Part shown: in pieces, positions 9,401 through 17,369 of the stretch
Position numbering within the stretch: the stretch's first letter is position 1
Layout: every line of letters begins with the position of its first letter
Assembly (NCBI GenBank): GCA_029251525.1
Contig: JAQXDE010000016.1
Location: 248,001 to 312,000, forward strand
Direction of reading: 5' to 3'
Source: Saprospiraceae bacterium
Lineage (GTDB): Bacteria; Bacteroidota; Bacteroidia; Chitinophagales; Saprospiraceae
Length of the DNA stretch: 64,000 nt
Notes under the pieces: model-generated
Databases searched by the model: none
Seen by the model: only the letters and a program-made list of their open reading frames with translations
What the model was told of the DNA's origin: nothing
Program-made: the position numbers and the translations under genes

Positions 9401-12400
9401 ACTGTTAACGTCTGGTTTGAAGAGCCATCAGACCACATATAGTTAAGGAATCCACCTTCTGCATCTAGAGTAGTGTTAGTGCCAGCACAGAAAGAATTTT
9501 GACCAACAATATTTGCGTTTGGAGGGATACTTTCAGCAACAGAGACTACACTCGTTCCTGAGCATCCTGTGACGTCAGATACGGTTACTGTAAAGTCTCC
9601 TGAAGTTATTACGTCAATAGTTTGATTAATACTCCCATCTGACCAAACATAAGTTTCAAAACCAAATCCTGCATCTAAAGTTGTTGATCCATCGGGACAA
9701 TAGGATAGATTTCCTACGATGGTAGGGTTTAATGAGGTACTTTCGATAATATCTACAGATGTTATTCCAGTGCATCCATTTCCATCGGTTATTGTTACGG
9801 TATACACTCCAGGTGCCATTACATTTATTGATGACGCAGTGGATCCTACACTCCATGAATAGTTGATCCAAATACCTGCATCCAGAGTAGTTGAGCTTCC
9901 AGTGCAAAATGACGTCGAGCCACTTATTTGTGGAACAGGAATTGGATATTCAGTTATAATCATTTCATCAATACCTGTACATCCAACAACATCTGAAACA
10001 GTAACGGTATAAGTTCCACTAGCAGTTACATTTAATATTTGATTGGTAGACCCATCAGACCATATGTAAGAATTAAAAACTCCAGCATTTATATCTGTAG
10101 AAGTGTTGTTACAAAAATTCGGGTCACCTGTAATTATCGGCGATAGACCGGGAGCTAAGGAGACAGCAACTTGATTAGTGCCAGTACATCCTGAGTCATC
10201 AGTTACTGTAACAGTGTAAGTTCCAACTTGATTTGTAGAAATCGTGTTAGTAGTTTCACCATTTGACCAAATATAATCAGTATAAATACCCCCAGCATCA
10301 AGAGTAGTCGATACACCATCACAAACTGATAAATTTCCAGTAATTATTGGTTCTAGATTTTGAGTGTAATTTACCTCTACTTGATCTGTTCCAGAGCATC
10401 CATTTCCATCTGTAACTGTAACTGTATACGTACCAGCTTGATTAGTTGTAAAAATACTATTAGTTTCTCCATTTGACCAGGTATAACTAGTATATCCTGC
10501 ACCAGCATCTAGATCAGTTGAGGTTCCAGTGCAAATTAAGGTTGAGCCAGTTATCGTTGGTGAGGGAAGCGTATTTACAACGACCATTACAGATGCTTCA
10601 GTTGTGCATCCATTTCCATCAGTGACAGTTACTCCAACAATTCCTCCTGTTGATATTGTTGTACTAGAAGAATTAGAACCATTTGACCATGCATAGCTTG
10701 CATATGTGTTTCCAACATCTAAAAGAGTATTATCTCCTTGACAAATAGTTAAACCTCCAGAAATAGTTGGCGTAGTTACAATATTTTCAGAAACGATCTC
10801 CTCCGCAGTTCCAGTACATCCATTTCCATCTGTAACGGTGATAGTATAGGTTCCAGCAATTGTAGCCATAATCGATTGCATTGAAGTAGCATTTGACCAA
10901 CTATACTGATCATAAACTCCGGCATCTAAAACAGTTCCACCCCCTGGACAAAAAGTAGTATTCCCACTGATATTAGGTGAAGGAATAACAAAAGAAGAAA
11001 CAGTTGTTTCTGCAATTCCAGTACAACTATTTAAATCAGTAACGGTAACTGTATAAGTTCCAGCAGTTGATACTAAAATGGTTTGATCTGTAGTACCGTT
11101 CGACCAGTTATATTGATCAAAAATTCCAGCATCTAAAGTAGTAGTATCTCCATCACAAATAGCTATTCCACCAGTAATAGTTGGATTAAGTAAAGAATTT
11201 TCAATTACTGTTTGTTCAGCTGTAGTTGTACATCCACTACCATCAGTCACCGTTACGGTATAGGTTCCTGGCATATTAACAATAATTGAACTAGTGTTTC
11301 CCCCGCTTGACCAATTATAATTGGTAAAACTAGTATCAACATTTAGAGTGGTTGTAGTTCCTGTACAAAATGCATTGTCCCCTATTATAGTTACTGTAGG
11401 CTGGTTAACAACATTTATACTTGTATTTGCCATTTCAGAGCATCCACTAGCTGGGTCTGTGTAGGTATAAGTTACAATATAACTACCTATTCCAATTAAA
11501 GGGTCAAAAATTCCTCCTGGTGAATTGGTACTCCAAGTTCCACCAACTGGTGTTCCGACAAGTGTATATGGATTTGCATTAATACAAATATCTGGAACTA
11601 TATTTAATGTAACTGCTGGAGGTTCCTCTATAGTAACTGTTTCAGAAGCCACAACTAAGCATCCAGTTGGGTCAAAATAACTGTAAATTGCAGTAAATTG
11701 TCCAGCTCCTAAAACATTTGGGTCAACAACACCTCCTGGAGTATTTGACCCCCAAGTTCCTCCTATTGGATCAGCAGTGAGTGTGTAAGGGGCGCTACTA
11801 GTACATAAAACCGGTGGAGCTAAGATATCTGCAATTGGTGCACTTACTACTTCAATGTTAATTGTGGTTGTAGTCACACATCCAAATACAGCAGTGTAGG
11901 TATAAGTTACTGGATAAAATCCAGGTGTGAAATTATTTGGAATAAAAACACCCCCTGTAGCATTCGAGCTCCAAGTCCCACCCGAAGGATCGGCATTTAA
12001 AAATATTGGATCTCCTGAATCACACAGTGGGCCAGGATCCGTAATTATCGCAGTTGGTTCTGGAAAAACATTAATATCAACCTGGTCTGTTCCTTCACAT
12101 CCATTGGCATCAATATAAGTATAGGTGATTGTCCATGATCCTACACCAACATTTCCTGGAATTAAAGTTCCATTCGGAACATTTGAACTCCAAGAACCGC
12201 CAGCAGGGGTAGCTGTTAGAAATACAGGTAAATCATTTGTACATAATTGAGTGTTGAAAAAGTCAATGTTAACGGTTGGACTAGGATTGATTACAACTGT
12301 GGTCATATCCATATTGGTACATCCATTTGCATCAGTAAATGTGTAATCAACTTGGTATGTACCAGCACCTAACGCAGATGGATCAACAATACCATTAGGC

Positions 12401-13347
12401 ATATTTGAACTCCAAATACCACCTGATGGATTTGCAGTTATTGTATAAGTATTTCCATCATCGCAAATTGGATCTGGTTGAGTGAGTGAAACAACTGGTA
12501 AAGGATTAATAGTTATTGTTACTACATCATCATCAAAACAAGCGTCATCTGTAATTGTCAGAGTGAAATCAAATGTCCCACTAACATTGGGTGGGAAGTT
12601 TAGATTTGGATTTGGGCTTGTTGGATCATCTAAAAAAGCAGTTGATCCATTAGTTCCTACCCAACTGTAAATTTCATTTCCAGAGTTTCCAATAGCAGTT
12701 CCATTTAAAGAGAAACCTGTACCTCCTGAACATCCTGTTACTCCAGCTCCAGCATCTGCAACTAATGCGCAGGGTGGGTCTGCATTACATTCCAAGTCAT
12801 CTGCGGCTTCTCCTGTCCATGATAAATCAAAACCAGTTCCATTATTGGCAAAATTATCAACCAAAAGAAAGTATCCTTCACCGGGTTGAACAATTATCTC
12901 ACTTACAAATCCATCTCCTCCAGCTCCTTCTGTTTGATCATTGGTTCCCATTCCTAGGCCTGTTTGAGGACAAAATGCACATCCTGGTCCTGCATAAGAG
13001 CATCGAATTGGACTCCCCAAATTAGAGCAGATTACATCTGGTCCAAATAATGCAAAATCATAATCTTGTCCAGCACCTCCATTTGGGTTAATTGTAAATC
13101 CTAGAGTTTGATTGGGTGGAGCGGTTGCATTAATCTCAAAATAATACCATGCACTTGAATGTTCTCCCGTGGCTAAACATCCGCTATTGTTATTTGGATT
13201 TGCAAAATCATCTATTCCAGCCCCCTGTGGGTTAAATGTGATATTTCCGTTATTACAAACTACTTCTGCATCAACACAATCATTTATAGTTTGAGCAAAA
13301 ATGGAGAATGGTAAAAATATAAAAGCGAAAATGTAGAAATTACGCAT
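6412..13347 (-). CDS. Giant T9SS-secreted Ig/PKD-repeat adhesin-like protein (2311 aa)
   Basis: A signal peptide (residues 1-19, ending IFAQ) is followed by a Cys-rich N-terminal domain to about residue 285. Then come five repeats of about 73 residues (286-650, GGTWSSN...GGVFDP type), thirteen repeats of 69-71 residues (652-1557, STTLDAG...YxWSDGS...GTYTVTVTD.NGCTG type), and about five PKD/Ig-like modules. A SprB-type repeat (CDGEDDGS...GGTQPYQYS) and a module with CNNCP come next. The C-terminal 85 or so residues are a type B T9SS sorting domain (FIPNVFTPNDDGNND, IFNRWGEQIFE, GWDGFFKGEKMNP). The family is secreted by T9SS and carried on the cell surface or released, with roles in adhesion or gliding. 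The gene is monocistronic with its own terminator. Its partners are unknown. Confidence 0.9.
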   Translation of the reverse strand: MRNFYIFAFIFLPFSIFAQTINDCVDAEVVCNNGNITFNPQGAGIDDFANPNNNSGCLATGEHSSAWYYFEINATAPPNQTLGFTINPNGGAGQDYDFALFGPDVICSNLGSPIRCSYAGPGCAFCPQTGLGMGTNDQTEGAGGDGFVSEIIVQPGEGYFLLVDNFANNGTGFDLSWTGEAADDLECNADPPCALVADAGAGVTGCSGGTGFSLNGTAIGNSGNEIYSWVGTNGSTAFLDDPTSPNPNLNFPPNVSGTFDFTLTITDDACFDDDVVTITINPLPVVSLTQPDPICDDGNTYTITANPSGGIWSSNMPNGIVDPSALGAGTYQVDYTFTDANGCTNMDMTTVVINPSPTVNIDFFNTQLCTNDLPVFLTATPAGGSWSSNVPNGTLIPGNVGVGSWTITYTYIDANGCEGTDQVDINVFPEPTAIITDPGPLCDSGDPIFLNADPSGGTWSSNATGGVFIPNNFTPGFYPVTYTYTAVFGCVTTTTINIEVVSAPIADILAPPVLCTSSAPYTLTADPIGGTWGSNTPGGVVDPNVLGAGQFTAIYSYFDPTGCLVVASETVTIEEPPAVTLNIVPDICINANPYTLVGTPVGGTWSTNSPGGIFDPLIGIGSYIVTYTYTDPASGCSEMANTSINVVNQPTVTIIGDNAFCTGTTTTLNVDTSFTNYNWSSGGNTSSIIVNMPGTYTVTVTDGSGCTTTAEQTVIENSLLNPTITGGIAICDGDTTTLDAGIFDQYNWSNGTTDQTILVSTAGTYTVTVTDLNSCTGIAETTVSSFVIPSPNISGNTTFCPGGGTVLDAGVYDQYSWSNATSMQSIMATIAGTYTITVTDGNGCTGTAEEIVSENIVTTPTISGGLTICQGDNTLLDVGNTYASYAWSNGSNSSSTTISTGGIVGVTVTDGNGCTTEASVMVVVNTLPSPTITGSTLICTGTSTDLDAGAGYTSYTWSNGETNSIFTTNQAGTYTVTVTDGNGCSGTDQVEVNYTQNLEPIITGNLSVCDGVSTTLDAGGIYTDYIWSNGETTNTISTNQVGTYTVTVTDDSGCTGTNQVAVSLAPGLSPIITGDPNFCNNTSTDINAGVFNSYIWSDGSTNQILNVTASGTYTVTVSDVVGCTGIDEMIITEYPIPVPQISGSTSFCTGSSTTLDAGIWINYSWSVGSTASSINVMAPGVYTVTITDGNGCTGITSVDIIESTSLNPTIVGNLSYCPDGSTTLDAGFGFETYVWSDGSINQTIDVITSGDFTVTVSDVTGCSGTSVVSVAESIPPNANIVGQNSFCAGTNTTLDAEGGFLNYMWSDGSSNQTLTVNQTGTYAVTVTDANGCTDETFLDVEELQTLEPMLSGINSFCEGSETTISAISGFSTYFWSDNSTDEFLLINSPGTYTVTVTDANNCTGSESFIMTQNDNPIINITGDTQFCPGSSNICLAPPGYVNYLWSDGSIAENLQVNNAGTYTVTVTDSNGCTGTDETTVNELSPPTTIITGIPNFCSGESTILDAGAGFTSYVWSDGSTNQNLIANQAGTFTVTITDINGCTGLTSIVVSENIPVNAGTANPTTNFCSIDATLIHLQNEIIGADANGTWTEISVIPSLGTGFDSTVGAFNTGGQNPGTYSFEYLVVGSGSCPNDTETVTIVVDQTPIALIGQPTALDCNNPTTFLDATNSIGGTDLSFQWSVDGNLIPSSNSAMLMIDSGGNYDLLVSLPNGCSATTFIEIVENFEAPDADSGMNQQLTCQNGQVTLNGSSSIPGAIYTWEGPGITSVNLNDQNPLVTSAGDYSLIVTNPQNGCESSSTMVMVIADINSPAFTLEEVAPLDCNNSTQVLTGPFADNFAYQWFLNGDPIPGATNQEYEADVPGNYSLEITDINNGCDAIEIVSVNESIDPPIAEAGTADMITCIIGSVSLEGTGSTVGDITYQWIDFNGDPIPNSNTLNISVSQPGTYTLIVTNNENGCFATDEVTVELDNNPPTADAGTDASLDCDLTPIQIGGNSSIGSNFIYNWTTQNGGTIINPTSANPSINQPGTYQIEVTNTDNGCTLLDTILVSENPNFPVQINYELMPISCDGEDDGSITILNVDGGTQPYQYSFNDGIFSDINTFPFLGEGNYSLLVTDALGCELETEVNLVAPAPFILDLGVDITIELGETAQINTTASQPYDSLWWSFDATLPCNNCPNPIIAPIETTAYQANALNFNGCEDTDDITIFVEKNRNIFIPNVFTPNDDGNNDVFIIHGGIDVEKIHVLKIFNRWGEQIFEQTNIQPNDYSVGWDGFFKGEKMNPAVFVYFAEIEFRDGFKIIYRGDVALRK
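8677..11394 (-). repeat. Thirteen tandem about-70-residue Ig-like repeats within the adhesin
   Basis: Thirteen consecutive units of 69-71 codons (residues 652-1557 of the 2311-residue protein). Almost every unit has a Cys at about position 10 (CxGxST context), a YxWSDGS/YxWSNG turn near 25-30, GTYTVTVTD near 42-50, and a second Cys at 54-55 in a GCTG context. The fixed Cys pair, about 44 residues apart, suggests one disulfide per module after export. Units are diverged at the DNA level, so this is an old array. Confidence 0.85.
11398..12492 (-). repeat. Five tandem about-73-residue repeats within the adhesin
   Basis: Residues 286-650 contain five units. Each has a Cys near position 10, a P(S/A/I/V)GG(T/S)WSSN motif, a GG(V/I)(F/V)(D/I)P motif, a TYTY strand and a second Cys near the end (ANGC, FGC, TGC, SGC). 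They differ in the core motif from the thirteen-unit array that follows. Confidence 0.8.
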
Positions 13348-13964
13348 ATGTGTTTGTTTAATAGTTTTTGGAAACTTTGTTTTGAATTTGATAGACTTTG
13401 AGGTCTAATTTTGTTAATCTTAGTCAGTTGATTAATGCCTCTGGCTTTAATTTTATTCAAGAGGTCAGTTAATACAATTAGTTTGAACTTTTAACTTTGG
13501 TATAATCTGGGAAAATAAGTAGGTGGACTAATAAAGCGACATAAATCTAACAAAAATAATTTATTCTAAAACGATTTTTTTTTTAGTAAAAAATAACTCA
13601 CAATTTCTCTACTAATTGATTCCAAAAGCATAATTTATGCTGTCTTGTGATAGTTAGTCTTTTAAAGTTTTTAATGAAATAAATTGATGAGCATGAAATT
13701 TTACTAAGATTTTAACAATTTAATTTCGTTTGGAATATTTTTAATTGTTGTGTAAACATGATTTGGATTGGAGACCTTCTTAAAGATACGGAAGATTAAG
13801 TAAAGATTCAATATTTAAAATAGTTGATTCTTAATTCATGAATTTCTGTTCTAATACTGTTCTCTTCACATTAAGACTTCCATTTTTATTGCTAAAATTT
13901 GGAAATTGATTTTAACTTATTTCAATTTCACTAGATTTTTCCCTTATTTCATGAAAAATTAAAT
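13348..13964. other. Divergent intergenic region, 617 bp
   Basis: Separates the minus-strand adhesin gene from the plus-strand molybdoenzyme gene, so it must hold two promoters. A CAAAAATA element at 13551-13558 (TATTTTTG on the minus strand) fits the Bacteroidota -7 consensus but lies about 200 bp from the adhesin start. No open frame or structured RNA was seen. Confidence 0.5.
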
Positions 13965-16088
13965 ATGGATGAATTAAAAAAGCATTATCGCACTTGTAAT
14001 TTGTGTGAAGCAATGTGTGGTATCGAAATTACCTATCGAGACAAGGAAATAAAAAGTATTAAAGGAGATCCAAAAGATCCGCTAAGTGAAGGTCATATAT
14101 GCCCAAAAGCTATTGCACTTCAAGATATCTATAATGATCCAGATCGGTTGAAAACTCCACTAAGAAAAAAGGAAACTGGAGAGTGGGAAGAAATCAGTTG
14201 GGATGTTGCATACGAAGAAATTAGTACTAAAATAAAATCAATCCAAAAGGAATTTGGGGTGAATGCAGTTGGATCTTACCTAGGAAATCCTAATGCTCAT
14301 AATTTTGGGAATGGCGTATTTTTACCTTTGTATCTTAAAGCACTAGGTACTAACAACCGTTATAGTTCTGCCTCCGCAGATCAGTTACCACACCATTTTG
14401 CATCTAATTTTATGTTTGGTCATGGATTAATTATGCCAATTCCTGATATAGATCGAACTGATTTTATGTTAATTATTGGAGGTAATCCAATGGTGTCAAA
14501 TGGAAGTATGATGACTGCTCCTAATTTTTCCAAAAGGATGAAAAGAATTCAAGAAAGGGGAGGGAAAATTGTAGTTGTAGATCCGCGAAGAACTGAGACA
14601 GCAAGAAAATCAAATGAGCATATATTTATTCGACCAGAACGAGATGCATTATTATTGTTAGGTTTGATAAAAACGATACAGGAAAAGGGTTTGGTGAACT
14701 TAAGACATTTAAGAGAAAGTCTTTTTGATTTTGAAAAGTTAGATGAAATTACAAAAGATTTTTCCCTAGAAAAAATAGCATCTATCATTGGAATTTCAGT
14801 TGACAAGATTGAATCATTAGCAACAGAATTTGTTAGTGCTCCTAGTGCAGTTTGTTATAGCAGAATGGGTGCATCTACCCAATTATTTGGCGGACTTTGT
14901 CAATGGCTAACAAATGTTTTAAATATCATTTCAGGTAATTTTGATAGAGCTGGAGGTGCTATGTTTACTCAACCTGCATTTGATGTTTTAAAAATTACTA
15001 ATAAAAAGGGGAAATTGGAATCATATGGGCGGTACCGATCACGGGTTCGAAATTTGCCTTATTATAATTCTGAGTTTCCAGTTTCAACCTTGGCAGATGA
15101 AATACTAACAGAAGGTGATGGGCAGATAAAGGCCATGATTTGTATTGCAGGGAATCCTGTTCTATCAAGTCCAAATGGAGAACGATTGGCAAGCGCTTTA
15201 AGCAAATTAGATTTTATGGTTTCTGTGGATATTTACCTTAATGAAACTTCTCGGCATGCTGATATTATTTTACCAGTTGCCACTGGTCTAGAAATCCCAC
15301 ATTTTGATATTTTCTTCAATATATTTTCTGTCAAAAATACGGTAAAATATTCTCCACCTCTATTTGAAAAAAGATTAGATCAAAAATATGATTGGGAAAT
15401 TTTAAGAAAATTTATTTCTATTTTGACAGATCAGCCTGAAAGTCAACTGACTCCGGAATATGTATTAGATAATATGCTTCAATCGGGAATTCATTCAGAT
15501 AAAGGATTGAATCTAGAAATGCTAAAACAACATCCTCATGGAATTGATTTAGGAGCATTGCAGCCATGTTTGGTCAATCGCCTTCAAACAAATGATGATA
15601 AAATACGATTAGCACCTCAAATTTTGGTGGATGATTTGGCGCGTCTTAAATCTACTTTTTTTTCAAATAAAAGTTTAAGTAACGAATTCCCATTCCAAAT
15701 GATTGGTAGACGATTACTGCGAAGTCATAATACTTGGATGCATAATTCTTATCGATTGGTCAAAGGAAAAAATGAATGTACAATGATTCTTAACCCAAGA
15801 GATGCAGAGGCACTTCAAATTCAAAATGGAGATATAGTAAAAGTGACTTCAAAAGTCGGGTCAATTGAAATTGAAACGCAATTAAGTGATGAAATAATGG
15901 AAGGAGTTGTCTCTATTCCGCAAGGTTGGGGACATGGACGAAAAGGGGTGAAAATGAAAGTTGCTCAGGAACACCCAGGTATCAGTATTAATGAATTGAC
16001 GGATCATGAAAGAATTGATGAGTTAACTGGAAATGCTGCATTGAATGGCGTAGGAGTGCGAGTGGAAAGTTTGGTCTCATTAGATTAA
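13965..16088 (+). CDS. Molybdopterin-dependent oxidoreductase (DMSO-reductase superfamily), stand-alone
   Basis: The 707-residue protein opens with a 4Fe-4S domain whose ligands are C11, C14, C18 and C46. It continues with the molybdopterin-binding domains (YSSASADQLP, DIDRTDF, GGNPMVSNGSMMTAP, VVDPRRTETA) and ends with the molydop-binding barrel (about 580-700, MIGRRLLRSHNTWMHNS, NPRDAEALQIQNGD). There is no Tat signal, so it is probably cytoplasmic. Counting from the conserved NN (130-131), the position of the NapA Cys ligand is taken by D139. No small subunit, ferredoxin or chaperone gene is adjacent, so neither electron partner nor substrate can be inferred. Genome annotation would call it formate-dehydrogenase or nitrate-reductase-like; I would not go beyond superfamily. 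Confidence 0.9.
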   Translation: MDELKKHYRTCNLCEAMCGIEITYRDKEIKSIKGDPKDPLSEGHICPKAIALQDIYNDPDRLKTPLRKKETGEWEEISWDVAYEEISTKIKSIQKEFGVNAVGSYLGNPNAHNFGNGVFLPLYLKALGTNNRYSSASADQLPHHFASNFMFGHGLIMPIPDIDRTDFMLIIGGNPMVSNGSMMTAPNFSKRMKRIQERGGKIVVVDPRRTETARKSNEHIFIRPERDALLLLGLIKTIQEKGLVNLRHLRESLFDFEKLDEITKDFSLEKIASIIGISVDKIESLATEFVSAPSAVCYSRMGASTQLFGGLCQWLTNVLNIISGNFDRAGGAMFTQPAFDVLKITNKKGKLESYGRYRSRVRNLPYYNSEFPVSTLADEILTEGDGQIKAMICIAGNPVLSSPNGERLASALSKLDFMVSVDIYLNETSRHADIILPVATGLEIPHFDIFFNIFSVKNTVKYSPPLFEKRLDQKYDWEILRKFISILTDQPESQLTPEYVLDNMLQSGIHSDKGLNLEMLKQHPHGIDLGALQPCLVNRLQTNDDKIRLAPQILVDDLARLKSTFFSNKSLSNEFPFQMIGRRLLRSHNTWMHNSYRLVKGKNECTMILNPRDAEALQIQNGDIVKVTSKVGSIEIETQLSDEIMEGVVSIPQGWGHGRKGVKMKVAQEHPGISINELTDHERIDELTGNAALNGVGVRVESLVSLD

Positions 16089-16244
16089 ACCTTTTATCAT
16101 TCAGGCAATAAATTTATAAGTTACAATTTTGAATACCCTTTTTAAATATGAAATAATGAATATAGCAACTCAAGATATTGATGTATTATAATTTTCAGCA
16201 TATATTAATTCACTTAGGAATTCATAATAACTACTTTTTTATTT

Positions 16245-17210
16245 ATGCCAATTATAAAGTCAAAAGAATATAACCCTTCGATAATATTTAAGTATCATCA
16301 TTTCTCTACCATTTATCCTTCTCTGTTTAGAAAAATAAAAGGAGTTAAATACCAACGCGAGCGAGTTTCGACACCCGATGGTGATTTTTTAGATTTGGAT
16401 TGGTCCAGAGTTGGAGGAAAGAAAATAATTATCACATTACATGGGTTGGAAGGTTCGTCGAATAGCAATTATATATTAGGAATGAACCGCATTTTTAACC
16501 AACAAGGTTGGGATGCTGTTACTATGAATTTTCGAGGTTGTAGCGGAGAGGTAAATTTAGTTCGAAGAGGGTATCATAGTGGAGAAACAACCGATTTGGA
16601 TTTTATTATTTGTACTATTTTTGAAAAATATGACTACGAAGAAATGGTTATTGTTGGTTTTAGTCTAGGAGGAAATGTTGTTCTAAAATATGCAGGCGAG
16701 AAAGGAGAAAATATCCACCCTAAAATAAAAAATGTAATAGGCATTTCGGCACCAGTAGATTTAGTAGGTTGCACTGAAGAAATTGAAAAAAGACGTAATT
16801 TTATATACCTACGAAGATTTTTAAAATCACTAAAAGAAAAATTTAAACTTAAACAGCATTTATATCCTGAGTTAGATGCTGAGCGAGTTTTAGCTTCCAA
16901 AACTTTTGGTGATTTTGATGGAAACTTCACAGCGCCAGTTCATGGATTTGCAAGTGCAAATGATTATTGGGAAAAATGTTCTAGCCGAAATTTTTTCCAC
17001 AATTTAACTATTCCAACATTGCTCATCAATGCAAAAGATGATTCTTTTTTAAGTGCCTCATGCTATCCATTTGAGGCAGCTAAAACAAATTCTAATTTTT
17101 ATTTGTTAACCCCAAAATATGGAGGACATGTTGGTTTTCCTCAATTTCATCCAAAGGGAGTTTATTGGTCAGAGGAGCAAGTTTTAGAATTTGTAATAAA
17201 TAGTTTTTAA
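16245..17210 (+). CDS. YheT-family alpha/beta hydrolase
   Basis: A 321-residue alpha/beta-hydrolase of the YheT (embryogenesis-associated EMB8) type. Features are an oxyanion strand with LHGLEGSSNSNY (65-76), the MNFRGCSGE motif typical of YheT proteins, the nucleophile elbow GFSLGGN with S140, the acid in NAKDD (265-266) and the His in GGHVGF (H295). The triad is complete. YheT proteins are cytoplasmic or membrane-associated esterases of unclear substrate. The gene follows the molybdoenzyme by 156 bp on the same strand without obvious terminator, but there is no functional link that I can name. Confidence 0.88.
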   Translation: MPIIKSKEYNPSIIFKYHHFSTIYPSLFRKIKGVKYQRERVSTPDGDFLDLDWSRVGGKKIIITLHGLEGSSNSNYILGMNRIFNQQGWDAVTMNFRGCSGEVNLVRRGYHSGETTDLDFIICTIFEKYDYEEMVIVGFSLGGNVVLKYAGEKGENIHPKIKNVIGISAPVDLVGCTEEIEKRRNFIYLRRFLKSLKEKFKLKQHLYPELDAERVLASKTFGDFDGNFTAPVHGFASANDYWEKCSSRNFFHNLTIPTLLINAKDDSFLSASCYPFEAAKTNSNFYLLTPKYGGHVGFPQFHPKGVYWSEEQVLEFVINSF

Positions 17211-17311
17211 ATCAAAAAATCAATTTTTATTTCAAGATTAAATTTTTGATCTGATAAAAGAGATAACACTTAAAACTTCGTTAAATCGCCCAATTTTAGC
17301 ATCTATTTCCG

Positions 17312-17320
17312 TACTTTTGC
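17312..17320 (+). promoter_or_regulatory. Candidate Bacteroidota -7 promoter element upstream of tamB-like gene
   Basis: TACTTTTGC matches the TAnnTTTG consensus of the Bacteroidota primary sigma factor and lies 50 bp before the start codon at 17370. The -33 TTTG box is not clear. Confidence 0.45.
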
Positions 17321-17369
17321 CGTTTACTAAGTAGGTAGTCTTTAATAAAAATTCTATCATTTTTTTAAA

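Noticed and set aside
6553-13025. Several plus-strand frames opposite the giant adhesin gene
   Set aside because: Shadows of the repeat-rich minus-strand gene, without signal or family match.
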